From: JAXLQL01 sp046331625
GTDB lineage: Bacteria; Acidobacteriota; Terriglobia; Bryobacterales; Bryobacteraceae
NCBI GenBank assembly: GCA_046331625.1
Contig: JAXLQL010000005.1
Span: forward strand, 1 to 64,000
Length of the DNA stretch: 64,000 bases
Direction: 5' to 3'
The translations under genes and the position numbers were made by a program. The notes beneath the pieces are model-generated. The model worked only from the letters and a program-made list of their open reading frames with translations, was not told the origin of the DNA and searched no databases. Positions 25,553 through 33,890 of this stretch are shown in pieces; the first letter of the stretch is position 1, and each line of letters begins with the position of its first letter.

Positions 25553-26952
25553 AGCCGAGAACGATCATCGAAAAAGTGTGGGACTCCCACGTCGTAGCCA
25601 AGCGCGAAGCCGCGCCCACGCTGCTCTACATCGATCTGCACCTGGTGCATGAAGTGACTTCGCCGCAGGCGTTCTCTGGCCTTCGCGAACGCGGATTGAG
25701 GGTCCGCCGGCCCGATCTCACGTTTGCCACAACAGATCACTCGACGCCCACCACGCCGCGGTCACTGCCGATCGTGGATCCGATCGCCGCCAAGCAAGTG
25801 GCGCAGCTCGAAGCCAATTGCAAGGAGTTCGGAATCCCGTGCTACGGCTTCCAGAATGAGCGCCAGGGCATCGTACACGTGATCGGACCCGAGAACGGGC
25901 TCACGCAGCCGGGCATGACCGTGGTCTGCGGCGATTCGCACACCGCCACGCACGGCGCATTCGGCGCTCTCGCTTTCGGCATCGGAACAAGCGAGGTGGA
26001 ACATGTCTTGGCCTCACAGTGCCTGCTGCAGCATGAGTCGAAGACGTATCAGATCAAGGTCGACGGCGCACTGAAGCCCGGCGTCACGGCCAAGGACATC
26101 ATCCTGGCTGTGATCGCGCGGATCGGCGTGGGCGGCGGCACCGGCTGCGTGTTCGAATTCTGCGGGTCGGCCATTCGCGCGCTCTCGATGGAAGAGCGCA
26201 TGACGGTGTGCAACATGTCGATCGAAGGCGGCGCGCGCGCTGGCCTGATTGCGCCGGACGACGCCACGTATCAATTCCTCGCTGGCCGCCAGTTCGCACC
26301 CAAAGGCGCTGCCTGGGACGCCGCTGTCCAACGCTGGAAGCAACTTCCCACCGACGACGGCGCTACGTACGATCTCTCACTCACGCTCGATGCCGCAGCG
26401 CTCGAACCGATGATCACATTCGGGACCAACCCCGGCATGGGGATCCCGGTGAGCGGCGCTGTGCCCGATCCGGCTGGCTTGTCTGACCGGCTCGAGCGCG
26501 ACTCGCTGACCAACGCGCTGAAGTACATGGCACTGGAACCGGGCAAGCCGCTGGCCGGGCATTCCGTGAATGTCGTGTTCGTGGGAAGCTGCACGAACTC
26601 GCGCATGAGCGATCTGCGCGCGGCCGCATCGGTGCTCAAAGGACGCAAGGTGAGCCCGAAGGTGCGGATGCTCGTAGTGCCGGGCTCGCAGGTGATCAAG
26701 CGGCAAGCCGAAGCCGAGGGGCTCGACACGATCTTCCGCGAGGCCGGCGCCGATTGGCGCGAAGCGGGCTGCTCGATGTGCATTGCCATGAACGGCGATC
26801 AACTGCAGCCGGGCGAGTACAGCGTCTCCACTTCGAACCGCAACTTCGAAGGTCGGCAAGGCAAGGGCGGACGCACGTTCCTGGCGAGTCCGCTGACGGC
26901 CGCGGCGAGCGCCGTGACTGGCGTCGTGACCGATGTGAGAACGCTGCTCTAA
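25549..26952 (+). CDS. leuC: 3-isopropylmalate dehydratase large subunit
   Basis: A 467-residue aconitase-family subunit that, with LeuD, converts 2-isopropylmalate to 3-isopropylmalate. Iron-sulphur ligands are Cys348 (GSCTNSR), Cys408 and Cys411 (CSMC). GDSHTATHGAFGALAFGIGTSEVEHVLA is the conserved substrate region. Translation is coupled to leuB. Length and motifs are typical of bacterial LeuC. Confidence 0.96.
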   Translation: MKPRTIIEKVWDSHVVAKREAAPTLLYIDLHLVHEVTSPQAFSGLRERGLRVRRPDLTFATTDHSTPTTPRSLPIVDPIAAKQVAQLEANCKEFGIPCYGFQNERQGIVHVIGPENGLTQPGMTVVCGDSHTATHGAFGALAFGIGTSEVEHVLASQCLLQHESKTYQIKVDGALKPGVTAKDIILAVIARIGVGGGTGCVFEFCGSAIRALSMEERMTVCNMSIEGGARAGLIAPDDATYQFLAGRQFAPKGAAWDAAVQRWKQLPTDDGATYDLSLTLDAAALEPMITFGTNPGMGIPVSGAVPDPAGLSDRLERDSLTNALKYMALEPGKPLAGHSVNVVFVGSCTNSRMSDLRAAASVLKGRKVSPKVRMLVVPGSQVIKRQAEAEGLDTIFREAGADWREAGCSMCIAMNGDQLQPGEYSVSTSNRNFEGRQGKGGRTFLASPLTAAASAVTGVVTDVRTLL

Positions 26953-26968
26953 AGAGAGGACCCGATCC

Positions 26969-27574
26969 ATGGAAAAATTCGTACCGTTCGAAAGCCGTGT
27001 TCTGCCGATGCCGGTGGACAACATCGACACTGACCAGATCATTCCGGCGCGGTTCCTCAAGACGACCACCAAAGAGGGACTCGACAAGCAGCTTTTCTGC
27101 GACTGGCGCTATGACGCGCAGGGGAATCCCAAGCCCGACTTCATCCTCAACCAGCCGCGCGCGCAAGGCGTGCAGGTGCTGCTGGCGGGCGACAACTTCG
27201 GATGCGGCAGTTCGCGCGAGCATGCTCCGTGGGCGCTGACGCAGTTCGGATTCCGGGCCGTGGTCAGCACCTCGTTCGCCGATATTTTCAAGGGCAACTC
27301 GCTGAAGAACGGGTTGCTGCCGATCGTGGTGGACAAGGCCACGCACGCGAAGCTGTTTGCCTTGTCTGAGGACGAGAAGGCGCAGGTGAAGATCGACTTG
27401 GCGGAGCAGGCGCTCACGTTGCCCGATGGGTCGAGTGTGAAGTTTCCTGTGGATGGGTTCGCGAAGCATTGCCTGCTCGAGGGCGTGGACCAGATGGGCT
27501 ACATCTTGCAACAGGAAGCTGCGATCGCGGCGTATGAGAAGTCCCGAGTGGGCACGCTCAATACACTCGGCTAG
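26969..27574 (+). CDS. leuD: 3-isopropylmalate dehydratase small subunit
   Basis: A 201-residue subunit with DNIDTDQIIPARFLK near the N-terminus and the swivel-domain motif GDNFGCGSSREHAPWAL. It completes the leuABCD set in pathway order B-C-D after leuA. It starts 16 bp after leuC behind GAGAGGA. A pair of hairpins separates it from the convergent next gene. Confidence 0.95.
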   Translation: MEKFVPFESRVLPMPVDNIDTDQIIPARFLKTTTKEGLDKQLFCDWRYDAQGNPKPDFILNQPRAQGVQVLLAGDNFGCGSSREHAPWALTQFGFRAVVSTSFADIFKGNSLKNGLLPIVVDKATHAKLFALSEDEKAQVKIDLAEQALTLPDGSSVKFPVDGFAKHCLLEGVDQMGYILQQEAAIAAYEKSRVGTLNTLG

Positions 27575-27579
27575 GTGGG

Positions 27580-27615
27580 GCGGACCTACGGTCCGCTGAG
27601 GGCCTGTGGCCCCTC
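27580..27615 (+). terminator. Two adjacent hairpins between convergent leuD and an aminotransferase gene
   Basis: gcggacc-tac-ggtccgc (27580-27596) is a perfect 7 bp stem, and gagggcc-tgt-ggcccctc (27598-27615) forms a second with one bulge. They fill the gap between two gene ends and could work in both directions. No T run follows. Confidence 0.5.
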
Positions 27616-27623
27616 ACCTCTCA

Positions 27624-28844
27624 CTAACCGAACGCATTCAGGAACCGGTCAATATCCGACATCTCGTGATACACCGACACCGACACGCGCATCTGGCTCC
27701 ATTGCTGCTTCACATCGATATTCGCGCGCTTCATCTTCGCCGTCAGCTTCGCCTGATCCGCCACCACGAATGAGGTGGTCGGCGTCGGCGTGTCCGCGGG
27801 CGTCATCAACGGATATCCGAGCTTGGGCAGTTCCTTCCGCAATCGCTCCACCATCGGCTTGGCATGCGCCTGAATCCGATCCACGCCAAGATCGAGAATG
27901 AATCGCAAGTTCTCCGCATGCCCCGCCGCCACCACCGTGGCGATGTTGCCGACCTCGAAATGCCCACCAGCGCCCGACCGCGTCTCCCACGTCGCCGGCC
28001 GCGGCCCCGCGGGATCGTTCGGAAAGATGTGGTACTGGAAATCGTTGAACTGGCGATCGCCGAATTGGAACCGCTTGGCCACCTTGCCGATCAAATCCTC
28101 GCGAGCATAGAGGAAGCCGAGTCCGCGGTCGCCCATCAGGAACTTGTATCCGGAGCAAGCGCAGAAGTCGATGCCCAACGCACGCACGTCGATCGGCACC
28201 GCACCCGCCGCTTGGATCACGTCGGTGTACAGGTATGCGCCCTTCGCGTGCGCAATCTCCGACAGCGCCTTCGCATTCGCCCGGCAGCCGTTCGCGCAGG
28301 AAACGAGCGACGTGGCAACGAGACGTGTGTTCTTGTCCACGGCCTTGTCCACATCGTTCGGATCGATCCGCTGATCCTTCAGCTTGACGATGCGCAGATC
28401 CAGCCCCTGCTTCTGCAGTGACGAGTACATGTAGAGCGAACCCTCGTAATGCAACTCGTCCGTCACCACGTTCCATTTGCCGCCGGGAATCCCGAGCGCC
28501 GAGACCACAACGTTCTCGCCCATCAGCGTGCTTTGCACGAACGCGATCTCAGCGGGCCTGGCATTGATCAACTTCGCAAACAGCCGCCGCGCGTCTTCCT
28601 GATGTCCACTGGCATGCGCGCCGCGCCCCTCAGTGGGCCCCAGTAACTTGAAGTCGAGATACCGTTGCATGGCCTCAACCGCCTTCTTGCGCATCGGGTG
28701 CCAGCCTGCGGGATTGAGAAAGAGTTGCTTCTCCACCCACGGGAACTCCGCGCGAATCGCGCGCCAATCGACACTACCGTTGGCGGCCGTGGCAGTGGCG
28801 GCTCCGGCCGCTGCCGCAAGAAAAGTCCGGCGGTCTGGTTTCAT
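27624..28844 (-). CDS. Exported class V aminotransferase-like PLP enzyme
   Basis: A 406-residue protein. ATG 28844 gives a Tat signal (MKPDRRTFLAAAAGAATATA). The fold-type I body has PLP-lysine Lys234 in CSGYKFLMGDRGLGF, the aspartate pair region YLYTDVIQAAGAVPIDV, and an HFEVGN block near the C-terminus, as in cysteine desulfurase/isopenicillin epimerase-like enzymes. Tat export would carry the folded protein with its cofactor to the periplasm. It diverges from a second Tat-type PLP gene with only 42 bp between starts. The substrate is unknown. Confidence 0.85.
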   Translation of the reverse strand: MKPDRRTFLAAAAGAATATAANGSVDWRAIRAEFPWVEKQLFLNPAGWHPMRKKAVEAMQRYLDFKLLGPTEGRGAHASGHQEDARRLFAKLINARPAEIAFVQSTLMGENVVVSALGIPGGKWNVVTDELHYEGSLYMYSSLQKQGLDLRIVKLKDQRIDPNDVDKAVDKNTRLVATSLVSCANGCRANAKALSEIAHAKGAYLYTDVIQAAGAVPIDVRALGIDFCACSGYKFLMGDRGLGFLYAREDLIGKVAKRFQFGDRQFNDFQYHIFPNDPAGPRPATWETRSGAGGHFEVGNIATVVAAGHAENLRFILDLGVDRIQAHAKPMVERLRKELPKLGYPLMTPADTPTPTTSFVVADQAKLTAKMKRANIDVKQQWSQMRVSVSVYHEMSDIDRFLNAFG

Positions 28845-28886
28845 GACAACCACAGTAATATAAAATGCCTTGGACAGGAGACTCAC

Positions 28887-30107
28887 ATGCGCAATTGGAT
28901 GCAATGGGCACTGACCAAGGTTTCGCGACGGCAATTGTTCCAAGCAACGGCCGCTGCTGGAATGGCGAGTCAACTCGAGGCACGGCAGAAGGTGCTGTAC
29001 GAAGACAGCATCTATCAGCGGATGCTCGGCGTGCGGCCGATCCTCACCTGCCGCGGGCACACCACGGCTTTCGGCGGATCGTTGATGCCGCCGGAAGTGC
29101 TGCGCGCGATGCAGGAAGCCAATGACGTTTTTGTCGACATGAACGAACTCCAGGCCGCGGCAGGCATGCGCGTAGCCGCGGTGATGAAGACCGAGGCCGC
29201 CATGATCAGTTGCGGATCGTTCTCATCGATGTTGCTCGGCTGCGCTGCTTGCCTCACCGGCAACGACAAAACCAAGATCGAAGCGCTGCCCCACCCCACT
29301 TGGGCCAAGCGCGAGGTGCTGATCCAGAAAGCGCACCGCATTCTCTACGACCGTGCCTATCGAGCCGCTGGCGCAACCGTCCGCGAATTCGACACCAAGG
29401 AGCAGATGGAAGCTGCCATCAGCGAGAAGACTGCGATGCTCGCCGCGCTCGCAAGCACTGAACAGAATCCCAAGAAGGGCGTGATGACCATCGCCGACTA
29501 CATCGCGCTCGGCAGGAAGCACGGCGTGCCGGTGCTGGTGGACGCAGCTTCCGAGCTTCCTCCGGCTTCGAATCTGAACCGCTGGATCGCGGCCGACCTC
29601 GTAGTCTTCAGCGGCGGCAAAGGCATCCTAGGGCCGCAGTCCTCCGGCATTCTCGCCGGCCGCAAGGATCTGATCGAGGCCGCCGTGATCCACGCTTCGC
29701 CGAACGCCAACATCGGTCGCGGCATGAAGGTGGGCAAAGAGGAAATCGTCGGTCTCGTGGTCGCGCTCGAACGCTACGCCAACCTCGACCACACCATGGT
29801 CCAAGAGACTTGGAACAAAAAAGCACGCTACATGGCGGACCAGTTGCAAGGCATCCCGGGATTCACAGCCGCCTATCGCGTGAACCCGCAGCAGTTCGGC
29901 GAAGTGCGCATTGATTGGGATCGCAAGGTGATTCCGCTCACGGGCAAGGAGGCTGCGAAGAAGCTCTTCAACGGCGAGCCGCGCATGATGTACTACGACG
30001 ATGACGAGGGCGGCGTACTCCAAACACGCTCGATGAAAGACGGCGACGAAATCCTGGCCGCGCGCCGCTTGCGCGAGTTCTTCACCGCGGAAGGGCGAAA
30101 GGCTTGA
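28887..30107 (+). CDS. Exported SelA-like PLP enzyme
   Basis: A 406-residue protein of the selenocysteine synthase/D-glucosaminate-6-phosphate lyase-like family. The ATG has CAGGAG 6 nt before it and leads a Tat-like region KVSRRQLFQATAAAGMAS. Family features are VRPILTCRGHTTAFGGSLM at about residue 50, MISCGSFSSMLLGCAACLTG and PLP-lysine Lys245 in VVFSGGKGILGPQSSG. These enzymes do beta-eliminations or transfers on amino acids or amino sugars. True SelA is cytosolic and decameric, so an exported form is not for tRNA. It overlaps the next gene (TTGA). Confidence 0.82.
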   Translation: MRNWMQWALTKVSRRQLFQATAAAGMASQLEARQKVLYEDSIYQRMLGVRPILTCRGHTTAFGGSLMPPEVLRAMQEANDVFVDMNELQAAAGMRVAAVMKTEAAMISCGSFSSMLLGCAACLTGNDKTKIEALPHPTWAKREVLIQKAHRILYDRAYRAAGATVREFDTKEQMEAAISEKTAMLAALASTEQNPKKGVMTIADYIALGRKHGVPVLVDAASELPPASNLNRWIAADLVVFSGGKGILGPQSSGILAGRKDLIEAAVIHASPNANIGRGMKVGKEEIVGLVVALERYANLDHTMVQETWNKKARYMADQLQGIPGFTAAYRVNPQQFGEVRIDWDRKVIPLTGKEAAKKLFNGEPRMMYYDDDEGGVLQTRSMKDGDEILAARRLREFFTAEGRKA

Positions 30108-32569
30108 GAGCGGCTGCGCTGTTGGCGGCGGCGTCGCTCGTGTTCGCGCAGGGGCAACGCCGGATCTTCTCGCGCATCATGACCGGCGAGCCCTACACGC
30201 TCGAATGCTATCTGCCGCAGATCACGAATGGTCCGAACTTTCCCACGTGGTCGCCCGATGGGAAGGAAATCGCGTTCGCGATGAAGGGGTCGATTTGGAA
30301 GATCAGGCTCGGCGAGACGGTGGCGCACGAGTTGACGCGCGACAAGGGCTACGCGTCGATGCCTGCGTGGTCGCCCGATGGCAGGTGGATCGTTTACACG
30401 TCCGATCTCGACGAGACGATCCACTTGAAGCTGCTCGATCTGCGCGATGGCTCAGTGCGGGATCTCACTAGTGGCAATTCGATCAATGTGGAGCCGGAGT
30501 GGTCGCCCGACGGCTCGCGCATCGCGTATGTCTCCACGTGGCCGAACGGCAACTACAACATCTACACGATGCCGCTCTCGGCCGGCGTAGCGGGAACTCC
30601 CACCATGCTCACTCGCGATTTCGAACTGGTGCCGCCAACGGTTTACTACGGCAAATGGGCGCTCCACATTCATCCCACCTGGACACGCGATGGCCGCGAA
30701 CTGATCCTTGTCTCCAATCGCGACAACAAGCACGGCTCGGGCGGCTTCTATCGCATGCGCGCCGAACCGAATGCTCCGCTCACGCGCTTCCACTACGAAG
30801 AAACCACCTGGAAGGCGCGCCCCACGCTTTCGCCCGATGGCGCAAAGCTGGTCTACAGTTCGTACCTCGGCCGGCAATGGCAACAGTTGTGGGCGATGCC
30901 TCCCAAGGGCGGCGACGCGTTTCCGCTCACCTACGGCGACTTCGATCGCACCACGCCGCGCTGGTCGCCTGACGGCACGCGCATCGCGTTCATCTCGAAC
31001 GAAACCGGCGACACGCGCTTGTGGCTGTGGCACTGGTTCGGCGGAAAGATGGAAGAGATCAAGGTCGCGAAGCTAGTCTACAAGCGACAGATGGCGCGCC
31101 TGCATGTTCGCGTGCTGGATGCGGCGTCGGCGATGCCCATGCGGGCGCGCGTGCATCTCAATGCCTCCGACGGACGCGCCTACGCGCCTACGGAAAGCTG
31201 GTTCCGCGCCGACTGGCTCATGTTCGACCACATGGACAAGCGCGAGTATCACTACTTCCATACCGATGGCGATTTCGAAGTGGAGCTGCCGCCGGGTCCA
31301 GTGAAGCTCGCCTTCTCGCGCGGGTTCGAGTACATGCCGGTGGAGAAGCAAGTGGCGCTGCCCGAGGGCGTGCGTACAGAATTGACCGTGACGTTGAAGC
31401 GCCTGGACAACTTCCCTGCCCGCGGCTGGTGGGATGGCGACAACCACTTCCACATGAACTACGCCGGCGTGTACTTCAACACTCCAGCCAAGCTGATGGA
31501 GCAGGCCGAAGCTGAGGATATCCACGTTCTGAACAACTTGATCTGCAACAAGGAGCAGCGGATTCCCGACATCGCACATTTCACAGGGAAGCCCGATCCT
31601 GTTTCAAACATAAATGGGATTTTGTTTCATGGCCAGGAGTACCATCCGCCGTTCTGGGGGCACGCGACTCTCCTCAATCTGAAGCAGCACTACGTCATTC
31701 CGGACTACACCGGCTATCAGAACACGGTGGTCGACAGCATCTATCCCTCCAACTCCACGCCGTATCGCGTGGCGCGCGCACAGGGCGGGCTGGCAGGGTA
31801 CGCGCACGGAGCGGGTCCGCACTTCGCGGTAGATCTCGCGCTCGACAACGTCGACTTCGTGGAAGCGAATGCGCTCTCGGGCATGGAGCCGCTCTACAAG
31901 GCCTGGAACTGCGGCTACAAGGTAGTGGCGTCAGCCGGCGAAGATGCATTTCCGAATTTCTATCGCAGCTACATACTGGGATCGAACCGCGTCTACGTCC
32001 GCAGCGGCGCCAAGCTCGACTACGACAAGTGGACCGCCGACTTCCGCGCCGGGCGCAGCTTCGTTACGTCGGGTCCGCTGGTGCTGCTGCGCGTGAATGG
32101 CCGCGAGCCAGGCGACGAAATTCGCCTGCCCACCGGCAAACACACGGTGCAGGTTTCAGCCGAGGTGGCGTCGATCAATGCGATCGAGACGATCGAGATC
32201 ATGCAGAACGGCGTCGCGGTGGCTGAGCTGAAACCCGCGGATGCGACGAATCGCGCCACGCTGAGCAAGACGATCCCGGTGGAAGGCAGCGGCTGGATCT
32301 CGGCGCAGGTGCGGGCGAAGTATGGGCGCGATCCGATCCGGCGGCCGTTTCCCTTCGCGGCCACAATGCCGGTCTGGATCAACGTGGGCGGGAAGCCTGT
32401 GCGCTCGAAGGCCGATGCGCAGTATTTCGTGGAGTGGATCGACCGAACTCTCGACCGCGCGCTCAAAACAGGACCGTTCAACAATGATTTCGAGCGCGAA
32501 GAGATTCGAAAGCTCTATGCGGAGGCGAAAGAGAAGATGATCCAGCGGGGAGCGGAGGCGGAACGATGA
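30104..32569 (+). CDS. Exported TolB-like propeller fused to CehA/McbA-type metallohydrolase
   Basis: An 821-residue protein with a signal peptide (MRAAALLAAASLVFAQG) and a TTG start overlapping the SelA-like stop. Residues 40-310 carry PD40 repeats (FPTWSPDGKEIAF, MPAWSPDGRWIVY, PEWSPDGSRIAYV). A carboxypeptidase-regulatory-like middle follows, then a PHP/CehA domain: Asp446, His448 and His450 in GDNHFHMN, FHGQEYHPPFWGHATLL, and SAGEDAFPN. CehA/McbA proteins hydrolyse esters or amides such as carbaryl. It likely acts outside the cell on a substrate linked to the two PLP enzymes (inference). Confidence 0.85.
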   Translation: MRAAALLAAASLVFAQGQRRIFSRIMTGEPYTLECYLPQITNGPNFPTWSPDGKEIAFAMKGSIWKIRLGETVAHELTRDKGYASMPAWSPDGRWIVYTSDLDETIHLKLLDLRDGSVRDLTSGNSINVEPEWSPDGSRIAYVSTWPNGNYNIYTMPLSAGVAGTPTMLTRDFELVPPTVYYGKWALHIHPTWTRDGRELILVSNRDNKHGSGGFYRMRAEPNAPLTRFHYEETTWKARPTLSPDGAKLVYSSYLGRQWQQLWAMPPKGGDAFPLTYGDFDRTTPRWSPDGTRIAFISNETGDTRLWLWHWFGGKMEEIKVAKLVYKRQMARLHVRVLDAASAMPMRARVHLNASDGRAYAPTESWFRADWLMFDHMDKREYHYFHTDGDFEVELPPGPVKLAFSRGFEYMPVEKQVALPEGVRTELTVTLKRLDNFPARGWWDGDNHFHMNYAGVYFNTPAKLMEQAEAEDIHVLNNLICNKEQRIPDIAHFTGKPDPVSNINGILFHGQEYHPPFWGHATLLNLKQHYVIPDYTGYQNTVVDSIYPSNSTPYRVARAQGGLAGYAHGAGPHFAVDLALDNVDFVEANALSGMEPLYKAWNCGYKVVASAGEDAFPNFYRSYILGSNRVYVRSGAKLDYDKWTADFRAGRSFVTSGPLVLLRVNGREPGDEIRLPTGKHTVQVSAEVASINAIETIEIMQNGVAVAELKPADATNRATLSKTIPVEGSGWISAQVRAKYGRDPIRRPFPFAATMPVWINVGGKPVRSKADAQYFVEWIDRTLDRALKTGPFNNDFEREEIRKLYAEAKEKMIQRGAEAER

Positions 32570-33498
32570 AGCACCTATGCTTGCTAGCCGCGGCGTGCGC
32601 CACGTGGGCACAGCAACCGGCGGCGGACGAAATGCCGCAGGAGATGGTGTGGGTAGACCGCGCGGGCAAAGTCCTCGGCAAAGTGGGCGCCGCGCAGATG
32701 GCGATCTTCTTCCCGGAGCTTTCGCCCGATGGCAAGTGGATCGCTGTTTCCGCGCGCGATGGCCAAGAGAATGACCGCGACATCTGGATTCACGACGTTG
32801 CCGCCGGAACCAAGCGCGCCATCGCGCCCGCCAAGGGGAATGACAATTTCCCCGTCTGGTCGCCCGAAGGTAAGCAAATCATTTTCACCAGTTCACGTTT
32901 GGGCAACTACGAGCTCTACCGCAAGGATCTCGATCCGGACCGGCCGGAGGTCTTGATCATGAAGAAAGAAGGGGCCCAGTATCCGCGTTCGTGGTCGCCC
33001 ACAGGGAAGTGGCTGCTGTTCACGCACGCCGATGCCAAGCGCGACGTGCTGTTGTGGCGACTGGGAGAAGATGAACCGATCGCGCTGCTCGGCAACGGTC
33101 CCGCTTGGACCGAAGGCGCGCGATTCTCGCCCAACGGACTCTATATCGCCTACGTCTCGAACGCCGAGGGGCCGTTCGAAGTCTACGTGGCCGCCACGCG
33201 CGAACCGCGCAAGCGCTGGAAGGTGTCGCGGCCGTTGGCCAACGGCTGGGCCGGCGGAGGCGGTCAGGTTCGCTGGCGAGCCGATGGGCGCGAATTGTTC
33301 TACATGATGGGCAACGAGACGATGATGAGCGTGGAGGTCTCGACGGGCGAAGGCGAGTTCCAACACTCCGCGCCAAAACGCCTGTTCGCGATTTCAAGGA
33401 TGAAGGGCAACTTCCCGGAAGAAGCTCCGTGGCTCCCGAAGTACGACGTTACGGCCGACGGTCAGAAGTTCGTGTTTGTGGGGACGGTGAAGAAGTAG
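32566..33498 (+). CDS. Secreted TolB-like beta-propeller protein
   Basis: A 310-residue protein, started by ATGA overlap with the metallohydrolase gene. Signal peptide MKHLCLLAAACATWAQQ. Five or so PD40 repeats are visible (FPELSPDGKWIAV, FPVWSPEGKQIIF, YPRSWSPTGKWLLF, GARFSPNGLYIAYV, VRWRADGRELFYM). Such propellers bind proteins or peptides at the outer membrane or extracellularly. Its last codons (DGQKFVFVGTVKK) are repeated downstream in the tandem duplication. It closes a four-gene operon. Confidence 0.85.
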   Translation: MKHLCLLAAACATWAQQPAADEMPQEMVWVDRAGKVLGKVGAAQMAIFFPELSPDGKWIAVSARDGQENDRDIWIHDVAAGTKRAIAPAKGNDNFPVWSPEGKQIIFTSSRLGNYELYRKDLDPDRPEVLIMKKEGAQYPRSWSPTGKWLLFTHADAKRDVLLWRLGEDEPIALLGNGPAWTEGARFSPNGLYIAYVSNAEGPFEVYVAATREPRKRWKVSRPLANGWAGGGGQVRWRADGRELFYMMGNETMMSVEVSTGEGEFQHSAPKRLFAISRMKGNFPEEAPWLPKYDVTADGQKFVFVGTVKK

Positions 33499-33890
33499 CC
33501 TGATCCACCACGGTCATCGTGATCGCGGGCATGGGGCGGCGAACGTCGTTGCGCTTGCCGCGCGGGCCGATCCATAACGTAGTAACGCTTCCACGGGAGC
33601 GCGGTCTCCGGCGCGGTCCACCACGCGAATCGGATACCCGGCGGCCAAGCCTTGCTACCGAAGCATCGCGTCACTGCCGGCGATCAGAAGTTCGTGTTTG
33701 TGCGGACGGTGAAGAAGTAGCCTGATCCACCACGGTCATCGTGATGGCGGGCATAGGGCGGCGAACGTCGTTGCGCTTGCCGCGCGGGCCGATCCACAAC
33801 GTGGTGAACGCCTCCACCAGCGGGCCGCCGCTCGCGCGGCCCACCACGCGAATCGGATACTCGCCCAGCTCGAGACCGTTGGGAACGCGG
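33447..33890 (+). repeat. Tandem duplication of two convergent gene ends
   Basis: About 190-220 bases from 33447 recur from 33669 at an offset of 222-223. Each unit has the TolB-like gene's last codons and stop (agaagttcgtgtttgtg...gtgaagaagtag) and, on the other strand, the last codons of the PPC-domain gene (cgcgggccgatcca, ccaccacgcgaatcggata). The left unit encodes the true TolB-like end; the right unit encodes the true PPC-protein end. The extra copies are broken remnants. Confidence 0.85.

Noticed and set aside
33499..33670. A gene between the TolB-like and PPC-domain genes
   Set aside because: The DNA is the leftover part of the tandem duplication.
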